From Salinispora arenicola (lineage in GTDB: Bacteria; Actinomycetota; Actinomycetes; Mycobacteriales; Micromonosporaceae), in NCBI RefSeq assembly GCF_006716065.1, contig NZ_VFOL01000001.1, positions 1,922,001-1,986,000 of the forward strand: 64,000 nucleotides of DNA, written 5' to 3'. Below, in pieces: positions 42,249 to 51,518 of the stretch. The position numbers were made by a program, and so were the translations under genes. Below the pieces are notes generated by a model. That model was not told the DNA's origin, made no database searches, and was given only the letters and a program-made list of their open reading frames with translations. Each line of letters opens with the position of its first letter. Position 1 is the stretch's first letter.

Positions 42249-45080
42249 TTAGCATCCGACCGGGCTGGCCTGTTCGACAAGAAGGTCGTCGAGAGTGTTG
42301 CCGATCGTGGCGAGGGCCTGCCGCTGGTCGAGGATCATGGATCCGTTCGGGATGGGGGCGAAGGTGGCGAGTTTGTCCCTGGCGTCGGCGACCATGGCCG
42401 CCCAGGCGGCGTTGTCGAGCGCGCCGGTGGTGTCGAGGAAGGCCAGGATCCGGGCCCCGTCGGCGAAGCGTGCCACTGCCGGCATCATCGTGACGAAGTT
42501 GACCGACACCACGCAGGCACCGTGCATGTTGTCCGCGTCGAGCAGTTCTTCGACGTGGGCACGGAGCAGCTGATAGGCGGCTCTGCGGTCGCCGCGCCGG
42601 AACAACGCCAGGGCACGCACGGACTGGTTCGGCGAGTGGGTGCGTGCCGGCAGCGGCACGTCGATCGCCTGGTCGAACAACGTGTCCGCGGCAGCCCGTC
42701 GACCTTGGAAGGCGGCTGAGAAGCCGAGCAGCGTCAGCGTCCAGTTCAGCAGGGTGGGCGGGCCGTGGCTGCGGAACCGGTCGACGAGCTGGGTGAGCTG
42801 GGCTTCTCCGCGTGCGTACTGTCCCTGAAAGACCAACGCCGCGCCGAGGTCGACCTCGACGTGCGCGGCGAGGTCGTCGGCGCCGAGCCGGCGCAGCTCG
42901 GCCAGTGCCTGCGGCGCCGTATGTATCTGGGTAGCGTAGTCGTCGCGGACGTTGGCCCGCATGTGCCGGGCTACCGGGTCGTCCGGTTCGCAGTGCTGCC
43001 TGATCAAGGTGTCGAACCCGGCCGGGTCCTGACAGACGTGATAGCGGGATGCGGCGGCGATCAGGCCGGTCACGATCCGCGGCCGATCCTCGGGCGGTGC
43101 CTGTTCGAGGAGGCGTTGGGCCCACTGCCCGACTTCGTGCCGGTGCCGCCGGGCGGCCTCGGTGGCGATCGGCCGGAACAGGTCATGGGCGAGGCGGTAG
43201 TCGCCGCAGGCAAAGGCCCGGTCAACCGCTACGCGCAGGTTGGGCCACAGCTCGTCCAGACGGGCGACCCCCTGGACTTCGGCGGGTCCGGTGAGCTGGT
43301 CGCGTAGCGAGGTCACCCGTTCCCGCACGTATCGGGTGTGCGCGGCCTGGGCGGGTGCGGCCGCCGGTCCTGCGGTGAGGTGTTCGGCTGCGAACTGGCG
43401 GATTGGTTCCAGCAACCTGAACTGCTGGCCGAACAGGCCGGGTCCGGCGGTAACCATCGAGCGCTGTACGAGGGTGTGCAGCACGTCGTTGACATCCAGG
43501 CCGCTGCCGGCGGCAACGGCCGCAGCTCCGGCCCGGTCGACGGGGCCGGTGAACACCGACAGCCGTTGCAGCAGGTCCTGTTCGGCCACGGTGAGCAGCC
43601 GGTAGGACCACTGGATCGTGGCGCGCATGGTGCGGTGCCGGTCCGCCCCGGTTCGCCGCCCGCCGACCAGCAAACCGAGCTGATCGTCGAGACGCTCGCG
43701 GATTTCCGGCGGGGTGTGACTGACGGTCTGGGCGGCGGCCAGCTCGATGGCGAGGGGAAGCCCGTCGAGGCAGCGGCAGATCTCCTCGATCACCTCCCGC
43801 GCGGCATCCATCGTGAACGCGGCGGTCAGCGCGTTCGCACGGTCGGCGAACAGGTCGGCGCCTGCCCCGGCCGCGGGCAACGGCGTCACGGCGACCAGCC
43901 GTTCGTGACCGTGGTTGAGGCCGAGCGGTTCCCGCGCGGTGGCCAGCACCCGCACCTGCGGGCAGCCGTCGGCGACGGCCTGGGCCAGGCGTGCCGCGCC
44001 GTCCACGACGTGTTCGCAGTTGTCGAGCACCAGCAGTGCCCGGAGTGAGCTCAGGGCTAGCACAATGGATTCACTCAGCGATCGGCCTGGGCCCTCCTCG
44101 ACGCGCACCGCCGCGGCGACGGCTTGGGGGACGTCCTGGTCGGTCGTGATCTCGGTCAGGTCGACCAGCCAGGCGCCGTGCTCGAGCCGGACGCGTTGGG
44201 CGGCCGCAACGGCGAGCGCGGTCTTGCCGATGCCGCCCGGCCCGACCAGGGTGACCACCGGGCTCTCGGCCAATGCCCGGCCGATGAGGTCGAGGTCACC
44301 GTCGCGGCCGATCAGTCGCACGGCGCGTCGGGGCAACCGGTCGATCGACTCGGACCGCTGCTCGCCGCCAATGCGGTGGTCCTGGCCGAGAATCGCCACC
44401 TCCAGGCGGCGCAAGCGCGGCCCAGGCTCCACACCCAGGTGCTCAACCAGCCGTTGACGGGCAGTGCGGTATGCGGCCAGCGCGTCGGCCTGCCGGCCCA
44501 CCCGGTACAGCGCCGTCATCAGCAGCGCCCAGATGCCTTCACGGAACGGATACCGCGTGCTCAGCTCAGTCAACGGCCCCACGGTCGCTGCGGCGTCAGC
44601 GTCCACCCGGGCGGCGAGATCGGCTTCGACCGTGCCGAGCCACCGCTCGACCAGGCCGTCCACGGCCGCAGCCAGGCCGGGCACCGGTACCCCGGCCAGT
44701 GGCTCGCCGGTCCACTCGGCGAGCGCCCCGGCGAGGTCGCCGGCCTCGACCCGCCGGCCGAATCGGATCACATCGACCGCATCGGCGGGCACATCGAGAC
44801 GGTACGCGGCACCCGAGCGCACAATCCTCGTGGCGCCCAGACCGCCCCGTAGCCGAGCGATGTACGACTGCAGGGTTCGGACGGCAGTCCGGGGTGGTTG
44901 CTCGCCCCACAGCAGATCGACTAGCCGCCAGTCCGGAATCGCCGTACCGGGCTGCAACGCCAGGGCCGCGAGCAGCGCACGGCACTTACCCGCCCCGATG
45001 TCGACGGCGGCGCCGTTGCCGTCCACCACCTCGACCCCGCCGAGCAACCGTATGCGTACCGCCGGCCCTGCCATAGCCAC
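42249..45080 (-). CDS. SARP-type regulator: OmpR-like DNA-binding, BTAD and NB-ARC domains
   Basis: 943-aa AfsR/DnrI-like regulator. Winged-helix DNA-binding domain (about 8-96: VRIRLLGGVEVVDGNG...AAYRLD), bacterial transcriptional activation domain (about 103-232), and NB-ARC ATPase with Walker A GPGGIGKT (280-287) and Walker B LLVLDNCEH. The last ~350 residues are helical and TPR-like. Such giants often activate secondary metabolism in actinomycetes, but no biosynthetic genes are adjacent. Start GTG 45080 or ATG 45074. Divergent from the DUF4386 gene, which may be a target. Confidence 0.93.
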   Translation of the reverse strand: MAMAGPAVRIRLLGGVEVVDGNGAAVDIGAGKCRALLAALALQPGTAIPDWRLVDLLWGEQPPRTAVRTLQSYIARLRGGLGATRIVRSGAAYRLDVPADAVDVIRFGRRVEAGDLAGALAEWTGEPLAGVPVPGLAAAVDGLVERWLGTVEADLAARVDADAAATVGPLTELSTRYPFREGIWALLMTALYRVGRQADALAAYRTARQRLVEHLGVEPGPRLRRLEVAILGQDHRIGGEQRSESIDRLPRRAVRLIGRDGDLDLIGRALAESPVVTLVGPGGIGKTALAVAAAQRVRLEHGAWLVDLTEITTDQDVPQAVAAAVRVEEGPGRSLSESIVLALSSLRALLVLDNCEHVVDGAARLAQAVADGCPQVRVLATAREPLGLNHGHERLVAVTPLPAAGAGADLFADRANALTAAFTMDAAREVIEEICRCLDGLPLAIELAAAQTVSHTPPEIRERLDDQLGLLVGGRRTGADRHRTMRATIQWSYRLLTVAEQDLLQRLSVFTGPVDRAGAAAVAAGSGLDVNDVLHTLVQRSMVTAGPGLFGQQFRLLEPIRQFAAEHLTAGPAAAPAQAAHTRYVRERVTSLRDQLTGPAEVQGVARLDELWPNLRVAVDRAFACGDYRLAHDLFRPIATEAARRHRHEVGQWAQRLLEQAPPEDRPRIVTGLIAAASRYHVCQDPAGFDTLIRQHCEPDDPVARHMRANVRDDYATQIHTAPQALAELRRLGADDLAAHVEVDLGAALVFQGQYARGEAQLTQLVDRFRSHGPPTLLNWTLTLLGFSAAFQGRRAAADTLFDQAIDVPLPARTHSPNQSVRALALFRRGDRRAAYQLLRAHVEELLDADNMHGACVVSVNFVTMMPAVARFADGARILAFLDTTGALDNAAWAAMVADARDKLATFAPIPNGSMILDQRQALATIGNTLDDLLVEQASPVGC

Positions 45081-45261
45081 TCCCGCGTCCGATAACCCGC
45101 CCCGACCTGCAGCTCAACATTTTTCCAACGTCCGCACAACGCCGACCCAACGCATGCCCGTCACGATCGGTCCACCTCGATCGCGGGACGCAGGTCGCCA
45201 CCCGCCGCTCGAACCTGCCGCAGCCCCACCCGGGGTTGCCACGATACTGCTGGAGGAACCC

Positions 45262-45969
45262 TTGTCCGACCGGTCCGCCGCCCGCCTCGCCGGTGCCCTG
45301 TTCCTACTGGTCATCGCGGCCGTCCTGGCCAGCTCGGCTGCCGCCGGCAGCGGCGCCGGCGGCATCGCGCAACGGCTCGACGACATCGCCGCACACCCGT
45401 CCGGGCTACGGCTCAGCATCGTGCTGTTGGCGGTCGCCGGCATCGCCACGCTGGGCCTGGCCGCCATGCTGCACGCCATCACCCGGCGACAGGACCCGTC
45501 CCTGGCCGCCTTCGCCCTGGCCTGCCGGGCGGTGGAGTCGGGACTGTACGCGGTACAGATCCTCGGCGCCATGCTGCTGCTGTCACTGAGCCGACAGCAG
45601 ACCGACAACGCCCGGGAACTGGGCGCGGCGACGGTCGACATCGCTGCGTGGAGCACGAACGTCGGCGCCTGCTTCTTCGCCGTCGGCAGTGCCGTGTTCG
45701 CCTACCTACTACTGCGGTCCCGCGCGATACCCCGACCGCTGGCAATCCTCGGCCTGCTCGCGTCGCTGCTGCTCGCCGTCAGCGTCCCCCTGCAGAGCGC
45801 CGCCGGCGCCGTCACCACTGAGGGTGCCGGCATACTGCTGTGGCTGCCGATGTTCGCCTTCGAACTCACCACCGGCGGCTGGCTCCTCATCAAGGGCCTA
45901 CGGTCCACCGACCCCGTCCTCTCACCTCTCGCTGGCGCGAAGGAGAACGACGGAGTGAGGACGGCATGA
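45262..45969 (+). CDS. DUF4386 membrane protein
   Basis: 235-aa integral membrane protein with about six hydrophobic helices: LAGALFLLVIAAVLASSAAA, LRLSIVLLAVAGIATLGLAAML, GLYAVQILGAMLLLSL, CFFAVGSAVFAYLLL, PLAILGLLASLLLAVS, FAFELTTGGWLLIKG. This is the DUF4386 family (unknown function). GGAGGA (45252-45257) sits 4 nt before TTG 45262, and the preceding long frame has no membrane character, so TTG is the start. The stop overlaps a 24-codon frame. Confidence 0.85.
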   Translation: MSDRSAARLAGALFLLVIAAVLASSAAAGSGAGGIAQRLDDIAAHPSGLRLSIVLLAVAGIATLGLAAMLHAITRRQDPSLAAFALACRAVESGLYAVQILGAMLLLSLSRQQTDNARELGAATVDIAAWSTNVGACFFAVGSAVFAYLLLRSRAIPRPLAILGLLASLLLAVSVPLQSAAGAVTTEGAGILLWLPMFAFELTTGGWLLIKGLRSTDPVLSPLAGAKENDGVRTA

Positions 45970-46040
45970 CGACGCAGATCAACTCGGACCAGACGCTCAC
46001 CCTCGGCTACGGGACGGAGCGTGGAATCACCCCTCCCTGA
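45966..46040 (+). pseudogene. 24-codon frame coupled to DUF4386 gene; probable gene stub
   Basis: ATG overlaps the DUF4386 stop as ATGA and reads MTTQINSDQTLTLGYGTERG followed by four residues and a stop. It has the coupling geometry of a real second gene, but it ends at once. A truncated former second cistron is likelier than a functional 24-aa peptide. No family recognised. Confidence 0.35.
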
Positions 46041-46371
46041 TCACCCCGCATGCACGGGGAGCAGGAGGGCAACACCCTGGCCGAGCTCTGGAAGGCGGAC
46101 AACAATCCGCCGCCCGTATTGGCGGATCCCGGTTCTGACGCGGCTGTTCCGGCCCCAACCGAAGGTGGGCCGGAACAGCCGGTCACTCCGCGCCGAGCGC
46201 CTCCACCACTGGTCCCGGGCCCAGGCCGGCGGGATCCCCGGCGTCCACGGCAGCCAGCCTCCGGCGGACCAGGCGATCCCGGCTACGACGACCGTCCGGC
46301 AGTCGTCCGCCCCGGCCGTCTCACCAGCGACGCGGACGGGGTTTGTCCAAGGCGGGTGGTGCTGTCTCACG
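46041..46371. other. Gene-poor interval
   Basis: 331 bp between the DUF4386 unit and the SDR gene, proline/arginine-rich in all frames. No gene or repeat is supportable. It could contain the lost remainder of the gene stub at 45966-46040. Confidence 0.35.
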
Positions 46372-47070
46372 TCACGCGCCAGAAACGGCCACGGACACGT
46401 CGGTGACCTCCATGTCACGGGGCGACGTGAGTGCTGCCAGCACGGTCCGGGCCACACTGTGCGGCTGGATGTACGCGTGCGCCACGTACTGGGCACCCTC
46501 CTGTCGACGTATGGCCCGCTGCATCTCCGTGGCTGTCCTGCCGGGGTAGACGCTCGTCACGCGAATCCCGTGCGGGCCTTCCTCCGCGCGCAACGCCTGC
46601 GCGAGCGCGCGGGTCGCGTGCTTGCTCGCGGAGTATGCGCCCCACCCGGGGTTGGTGTGAAGGCCCTGACCGGAGTTCACGAAGACCACGTGGCCGCGAG
46701 CGGTCCGGAGCGCAGGCAACAGACAACGGGTGAGCTCGGCCGGGCCCGCGACATTGACTTTGTACTGTTTCATCCAGCTTTCGGGATCAGAGTCGGCGAT
46801 GGCGCCCAACTGGGCCAGACCCGCGCTGTGCACGAGACCATCGACGGGGCTATCTCCGGTGGCCAGGGCGGATCCGCGAGCGGCGATGCCCTCCACGTCC
46901 AGCAAATCCAGAACAAGGGTCTCGCATCCACCCAATCGCCCGGCCACTGCGTCGAGACGCCCGCGGTGGCAACCCACCAAGACCAGTTGATGCCCCTCCT
47001 CACGCAGCAGTTCCGCGACGGCTCCGCCGATGCCGCCGGTGGACCCGGTAATCACATATCTGCTCACCAT
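46372..47070 (-). CDS. Short-chain dehydrogenase/reductase
   Basis: 232-aa classical SDR. NAD(P) motif YVITGSTGGIGGAVAELL, mid-region VDGLVHSAGLAQLG (NAG-like), and the YxxxK active site in GAYSASKHATRAL with upstream serine in VFVNSGQG. Oxidoreductase of unknown alcohol/ketone substrate. ATG 47070 is 7 bp after the stop of the SnoaL-like gene, so the pair is probably an operon. Confidence 0.92.
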   Translation of the reverse strand: MVSRYVITGSTGGIGGAVAELLREEGHQLVLVGCHRGRLDAVAGRLGGCETLVLDLLDVEGIAARGSALATGDSPVDGLVHSAGLAQLGAIADSDPESWMKQYKVNVAGPAELTRCLLPALRTARGHVVFVNSGQGLHTNPGWGAYSASKHATRALAQALRAEEGPHGIRVTSVYPGRTATEMQRAIRRQEGAQYVAHAYIQPHSVARTVLAALTSPRDMEVTDVSVAVSGA

Positions 47071-47077
47071 GACTCCG

Positions 47078-47404
47078 TCAGCCGAAGAAGTGGACGCGGT
47101 CGATGAGGCCGGCCCGTACCCGGTATGCCACCAGCACACGGACAGGCTCATCGGCCAGCCCGTGCGCAGTCTCATGGTCGATCACCCAGTCACCTTCCTC
47201 CATGCGGTTGATGATCTCCGCGCGGCATCGTCCTTCGGAGAATTGATCGACGTACGCGTCACGGAGGGCTTCCCGCCCGGTGATCTGCGATCCGTCACGC
47301 CGGTGGATCCTCGCGTCGACCGCACAGGTGTTGACAAAGGCTTCGAGGCCATGGGTGTTGTCGGCGTCACGCTGACCTTCGACGATCGTGACGTGCTCGT
47401 TCAT
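47078..47404 (-). CDS. SnoaL-like / NTF2-fold protein
   Basis: 108-aa protein: NTHGLEAFVNTCAVDARIHRRDGSQITGREALRDAYVDQF, then VIDHETAHGLADEPVRVLVAYRVRAGLIDRVHFF, the cone-shaped NTF2 fold also seen in DUF4440 and ketosteroid isomerase relatives. The start may be ATG 47404 or 47416; the AGGAGGA upstream is too far from both, so this is uncertain. Probably co-transcribed with the SDR; joint function unknown. Confidence 0.8.
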   Translation of the reverse strand: MNEHVTIVEGQRDADNTHGLEAFVNTCAVDARIHRRDGSQITGREALRDAYVDQFSEGRCRAEIINRMEEGDWVIDHETAHGLADEPVRVLVAYRVRAGLIDRVHFFG

Positions 47405-47416
47405 ATTGGTCACCAT

Positions 47417-47722
47417 TTCTGATGCTACGTCTGTTCCTCCTGGGGAACACACCAGATGGTTCCAGAGGAAGTCCGCCGACATACCGGGTGGCCTTGGCCA
47501 GGCCCCAGGGCAACGCCGGGACACCGGATGTTTGGGTGAGTGGTCGCGGAGGAGCCCCGGGAGCAGCGGTCACGACGACCACAGGGTCGAACCGCCATCG
47601 CCCGCGACAGTCGGATCCTTCCTCGAGATGGCCTTAAGGGAAGTCTTTTCGGCCCCGCCCCGGTTCGGGGCCGGGGCCGAAAAGGGTGGTGGTTGGGTGC
47701 GGTACTCGGAGGCTATTTCCGG
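47417..47722. other. Intergenic region with a strong terminator
   Basis: 306 bp with no gene. It contains the hairpin at 47645-47684, between the SnoaL-like gene's promoter side and the 3' end of the orphan gene at 47723-48166. Confidence 0.4.
47645..47684. terminator. Strong bidirectional terminator
   Basis: CTTTTCGGCCCCG (47645-47657) pairs over 13 bp with CGGGGCCGAAAAG (47672-47684). The stem continues inside with CCCCG/CGGGG around a GTT loop, with one bulged C (47671). T and A runs at the two ends give a U-tract in either direction. It would end transcription of the orphan gene on the minus strand. Confidence 0.8.
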
Positions 47723-48166
47723 CTAGACGTTCTCAACCCGAACTTCCGTGCCCCGCGCCGGAGTTAGATAGGTGATTGTCTTCATTTGACTATCGACGTA
47801 GAGGTGCCAGTTGGTTACCCCGTCCGCAGCCAACACGGTGAAGTGCTGGTAGTTTTTCAGGCCCCCGCCTCGCGCCTGATTGACGGTGTCCTGGTGAATG
47901 CCCCACACAACGGTGATGCGACCGTTTTCCCGGGAGTCTGCTGCTTTCAGCAACGCCGCCGCCTGCGCGACCGTTGCGCCATTCGCGTTCCCGTGGGGTT
48001 CAAGGGTTCGCTTCTTCTTCAGACTGTTCCTTGTGTTGTCGATGATATCTTGCAGATCCTTCCTGCTCACGTCGGCGAAGAATCCGTCACCGGGAACGTT
48101 AACCCCTTGATGTTCCTGCCGGAACACGGCCAACTTGTTGTAATTGGGATTGAATACGAGCGGCAT
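47723..48166 (-). CDS. Orphan 147-aa protein, unrecognised
   Basis: Soluble basic protein beginning MPLVFNPNYNKLAVFRQEHQ, with a GDGFFADVSRKDLQDIIDN helix, KKKRTLEPHGN, RITVVWGIHQDTVNQ, and a C-terminal beta-rich NWHLYVDSQMKTITYL. I recognise no family, signal peptide or membrane segment. The DNA is clearly less GC-rich and uses A/T-ending codons more than its neighbours, suggesting recent acquisition. Flanked by a strong terminator and the decayed mobile zone. Coding status is supported by length, composition, the terminator and a GAAGG-type site before ATG. Confidence 0.65.
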   Translation of the reverse strand: MPLVFNPNYNKLAVFRQEHQGVNVPGDGFFADVSRKDLQDIIDNTRNSLKKKRTLEPHGNANGATVAQAAALLKAADSRENGRITVVWGIHQDTVNQARGGGLKNYQHFTVLAADGVTNWHLYVDSQMKTITYLTPARGTEVRVENV

Positions 48167-48931
48167 CCAGGTTGCTCCTTGAAGGGAATCAGCTGATGTT
48201 CACCAGCTACTGGACATCGTATGGCTTAAGGAAATATTTGACGATAGCCGTCACGGTCTGGAACCTGACTGATTTCCATGTATCAAATCGGTGTTTGCTG
48301 CCTCTGGCCCCGCTTCCCGCCTGCGAGGCTTCGGCCTGTTGCTTGATATTGATCATTGGTCGGGGCTGTTGGTGGTGTTGTCTCGTCCGGTGGGCTTCAC
48401 CCCGTGGCGGTGTCCGCACGGGAAGTGACGGCCGTCCAGCCGGCGACCTGTCGGCCGTGGGCGGTATCTGGGACGCTGAGCATCCGCTCGGGCCGGTCGG
48501 CTCGCGAATAGCGGACAGTGTTCAGAGCCAACTGCAGGCGGCGGGCGCAATCCGACGCCCTGGGCGAGCAGGCTGTGAACCTAAGTCGACCACGTCCAAG
48601 CCTTTACCGGCACGGTATGCGCCCTGGCCAGCCATCGCCGACTCAAAAAGATCATCAAGTGAGACACGCTAGCCGAGGGGCTGGTGCGTGGCGCCGGCGA
48701 GGACCGCCGGTGACGGCAGTGAATCCGGCACGTCGGCTGTCGCTGATGGTCCGGGGGCGAAGGCGCGAACCACGATACCCGAATTATACTTCAGATTTAT
48801 GTCTACATGACGGCTATGTCTGTTTACGGTGCGAGGTGGCTGTTACCGCCTGCCTGGTAGCCGAGGAGCGATCACATCCCAGCACGAGTGGCTGGTTCCT
48901 CGTCCGTGACAGGAAGGACACCGGGACCGCG
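48167..48931. other. Gene-poor interval, mobile-zone edge, with leader of the beta-helix pseudogene
   Basis: 765 bp. The left ~170 bp is AT-rich; around 48570-48662 a frame ending in AFTGTVCALASHRRLKKIIK looks like the C-terminus of a transposase, but I cannot assign a family. The last 130 bp is homologous to the leader of the intact beta-helix gene (see 48838-48862). Confidence 0.4.
48838..48862 (+). promoter_or_regulatory. Conserved leader hairpin (copy A)
   Basis: GTTACCG (48842-48848) pairs with TGGTAGC (48855-48861), using two G-U wobbles where copy B at 57155-57174 has Watson-Crick pairs. It is followed by CCGAGGAG, identical in both copies. The paired substitutions keep the fold, so this is likely an RNA element in the 5' UTR. 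Confidence 0.55.
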
Positions 48932-49740
48932 ATGACCTGTCAGAATCACACACACAAGCTGGATCGCGCTGGTACGGGCCGGTCACGTCGACGGTGGTCG
49001 GCTGCCGGTCTGGCCGGTGCGATCGTTCTGGCTCTCACCACCGCTGGGATGGCTGCCGCCTCGACCGCCGACGCTGTCGGGCGTACCGTCACCACCGCAC
49101 AGCTCGGCGTTGACTAGCCCGGGAAACCCATCCGCGACGAGCCCCCGCAGGAGACCACCGCGACGATCGCGGCAACCCCGACGACAGCAAGCATACCGGT
49201 GCTAAGGGGGAGAAGGAGGGTCGAAGGGGTGCGCCGGTCCCCTGCGACCCGGACCGGTTGATCGCCGAGATCAAACTGGCCAACGCCCGCGACGGTGCTG
49301 TTCTCGACCTCGCCGATGCCTGAGCGGGCAACTGACCATGCGAAGAGCCGTCCTTGCTGCCAACACCGCGGTTGAGGGCGGTGGCGGTGGCCTGTTCGTC
49401 AGCGCAGGATCCACAGCGACCATCGGGGAAGTGTTGTCAAGGACAACACCGCCACCGGTGCCGCCGGTTTCGGCGGGGGCATCTTCAACAACGCCGAGAC
49501 AACGGTTCGTGGCACGAAAGTGATCGGTAACGTCGCTGACCAGGGGGGTGGTCTCCACAACGATTCGAGCGGAGTGCTCACTCTTGTCACCGTCATGGTC
49601 ACCGACAATATCGCAATAACCGATGGTGGGGAGTCTTTAACGCAGCCGACGGTGTGGTCACGCTGAACACAGCCACCGGGACAACTGTTATTAGCAATCA
49701 GCCGAACAACTGCGTCAACGTTCCCGGCTGTGCCGGATAA
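48932..49740 (+). pseudogene. Secreted beta-helix protein, decayed copy
   Basis: Paralogue of the intact gene at 57247-58659. Segment 1: start, signal-like helix LAGAIVLALTTAGMAA, ADAVGRTVT, then stop at 49117. Segment 2, another frame: PVPCDPDRLIAEIKLANARDGAVLDLA. Then a jump directly to SGQLTMRRAVLAANTA: about 207 codons of the intact gene (its residues ~125-331) are missing. Two more frameshifts separate VVKDNTATGAAGFGGGIFNN, TDGG, and the end NQPNNCVNVPGCAG. Non-functional; formed by internal deletion and drift. Confidence 0.9.
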
Positions 49741-49845
49741 CGACTCGTGCGCACCGGAGCTACCGGGCCCCGCCCCGTCGAGACGCGGCAGGGTGGGCCT
49801 CCGTTGCTTACGGAGTGCGTACGCTGTCCCGGGCTCTTTGATAGC

Positions 49846-51518
49846 CCTAGCCTCGGCCCTTCGATAAGGGCTGTCCGTGGGCTGGGCTGAGAACGAAGAA
49901 GTGCCTTCTGATCTGGGAAATTAGGGCTTGTTGAGAGTCCCATGTTCCTGTCACGGAAGGCACTTGCTGGGTGAAGGCTACCGCAACACGTCCGAAGATC
50001 ATGGTGACCGGTGGTGGGCGGGGCGTGGTGGGTCACGTCGGTGCCCGGCTGCTCGCTGACTTGGCCGACGCTACTGCGCTGACCAGCGTGTTTAGTGAGG
50101 CCCTGGCGGGGCTGCGGCAGAGGCAGGGCGGGCACGACCCGGGTCGGATCTCCGTCGATCTTGCCGTGATGCTCGCCGACGGCGGTGAGGCCATCGGTGA
50201 CCTGGCAGTACTACGAGACCAGCAGGCCCTGTTCGGGCCGGTGGCATCCGACCCGACCGCATGGCGGCTGTTGGCACAACTCGACGACAAGATGCTGGCC
50301 GAACTGCGATCCGCCCGCGCTCACGCCCGTGAGATCGCCTGGGCCCAGCACGCCGAGGTCCGCGGTGACCTGCCGCAGCCGATGGTGGCCGGCCAGCCGG
50401 TGGACGGCCTGGTCCTGGACATCGACGCGACCCTCGTGATGTGCCACTCCGAGAAGGAATCGGCGACCCGGACCTGGAAGAAGACCTTCGGCTACCACCC
50501 GCTGCTGTGCTTTCTGGACAACACCGGCGAAGCCCTCGCCGGCCTGCTACGCGAAGGCCGTGCCGGATCCAACACCACCGCCGACCACATCACCGTGCTC
50601 GACCAGGCCCTCACTCAGATCCCCGACGCCTACCGGCACGGCACGCCGATCCTGCTGCGCGCCGACGCTGCCGGTTCCAGTCACGGGTTCCTCGCCCACG
50701 TCCGATCCTTGCGCGAACAGCACCTCGACATCCGGTTCTCCGTCGGCGCCGCGATGACCGAACCCGTGCGTGAGGCGATCAGGGCCGCGACCGGCTGGGT
50801 TCCCGCCATCGACAACGGCGGTGACCTGCGTGAACATGCCGAGGTCTGCGAGATTACCGGCCTGTTCGACCCAGCGGGCTGGCCTGAGGGCACCCGGTTC
50901 CTGGTCCGCCGGGAACGCCCGCACCCCGGCGCTCACCTGTCGCTGTTCGACACCGTCGAGGGCTGGCGGCACCAAATCATCGCCACCGACACCCCGCCCG
51001 GCGGTGGCAGCATCCAGTTCCTGGAGGCCCGGCACCGGGCACACGCCCGCGTCGAGGACCGCATCCGCTGCGGCAAGAACACCGGCTTCGGCCGGTTCCC
51101 GTCCCGCGTCTTCGCCATCAACCAGGCCTGGCTACAACTCGCCCTGACCGGCATCGACCTGATCGCCTGGACCCAGAACCTGCTCCTGGACGGCGACCTC
51201 GCCCGCGCCGAACCCAAGAAACTGCGCTACCGGCTCCTGCACGTCGCGGCCCGGATCACCCGTACCGCCCGCAGGACACGACTCGCCATCGCCGCCGACT
51301 GGCCCTGGACCGACACCCTGACCAGCGCGTTCAAGAAACTCACCGCGCTGCCCCGGCCCACCGGCTGACCCCGCGACCCACGCACCGACCAGTAATCACG
51401 GAGGAACCCGACCCCGCGTCGGGCCCTCAGCCCGCCACAAAGAGCGCTAAACGCCCAAATCACCACCTCATCGAGCGGCAGCTATGAAGCGACGCTCGAA
51501 TGAAAGACTGAGGCTAGG
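49846..51518 (+). mobile_element. IS1380-family insertion sequence, intact
   Basis: 1,673-bp element, the usual size for IS1380. The ends match as an imperfect terminal inverted repeat: left CCTAGCCTCGGCCCTTC (49846-49862), right GAAAGACTGAGGCTAGG (51502-51518), 14 of 17 positions paired. Flanking AGC is repeated on both sides (49843-49845, 51519-51521), shorter than the 4-bp duplication usual for the family. It contains one transposase. It lies 105 bp after the beta-helix pseudogene. Confidence 0.8.
49971..51368 (+). CDS. IS1380-family transposase
   Basis: 465-aa DDE transposase. Seen: DPGRISVDLAVMLADGGEAIGDLAVLRDQ, the catalytic-strand Asp in VDGLVLDIDATLVMCHSEKE, KTFGYHPLLCFLDNTGEALAGLLREG, TPILLRADAAGSSHGFL, and C-terminal QAWLQLALTGIDLIAWTQNLLLDG, the hallmark order of IS1380. 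It is uninterrupted, so the element may be active. GTG at 49971 is the likely start. Confidence 0.95.
   Translation: MKATATRPKIMVTGGGRGVVGHVGARLLADLADATALTSVFSEALAGLRQRQGGHDPGRISVDLAVMLADGGEAIGDLAVLRDQQALFGPVASDPTAWRLLAQLDDKMLAELRSARAHAREIAWAQHAEVRGDLPQPMVAGQPVDGLVLDIDATLVMCHSEKESATRTWKKTFGYHPLLCFLDNTGEALAGLLREGRAGSNTTADHITVLDQALTQIPDAYRHGTPILLRADAAGSSHGFLAHVRSLREQHLDIRFSVGAAMTEPVREAIRAATGWVPAIDNGGDLREHAEVCEITGLFDPAGWPEGTRFLVRRERPHPGAHLSLFDTVEGWRHQIIATDTPPGGGSIQFLEARHRAHARVEDRIRCGKNTGFGRFPSRVFAINQAWLQLALTGIDLIAWTQNLLLDGDLARAEPKKLRYRLLHVAARITRTARRTRLAIAADWPWTDTLTSAFKKLTALPRPTG

Noticed and set aside
50547..51044. Minus-strand frames inside the IS1380 transposase
   Set aside because: Shadows of an intact transposase gene.
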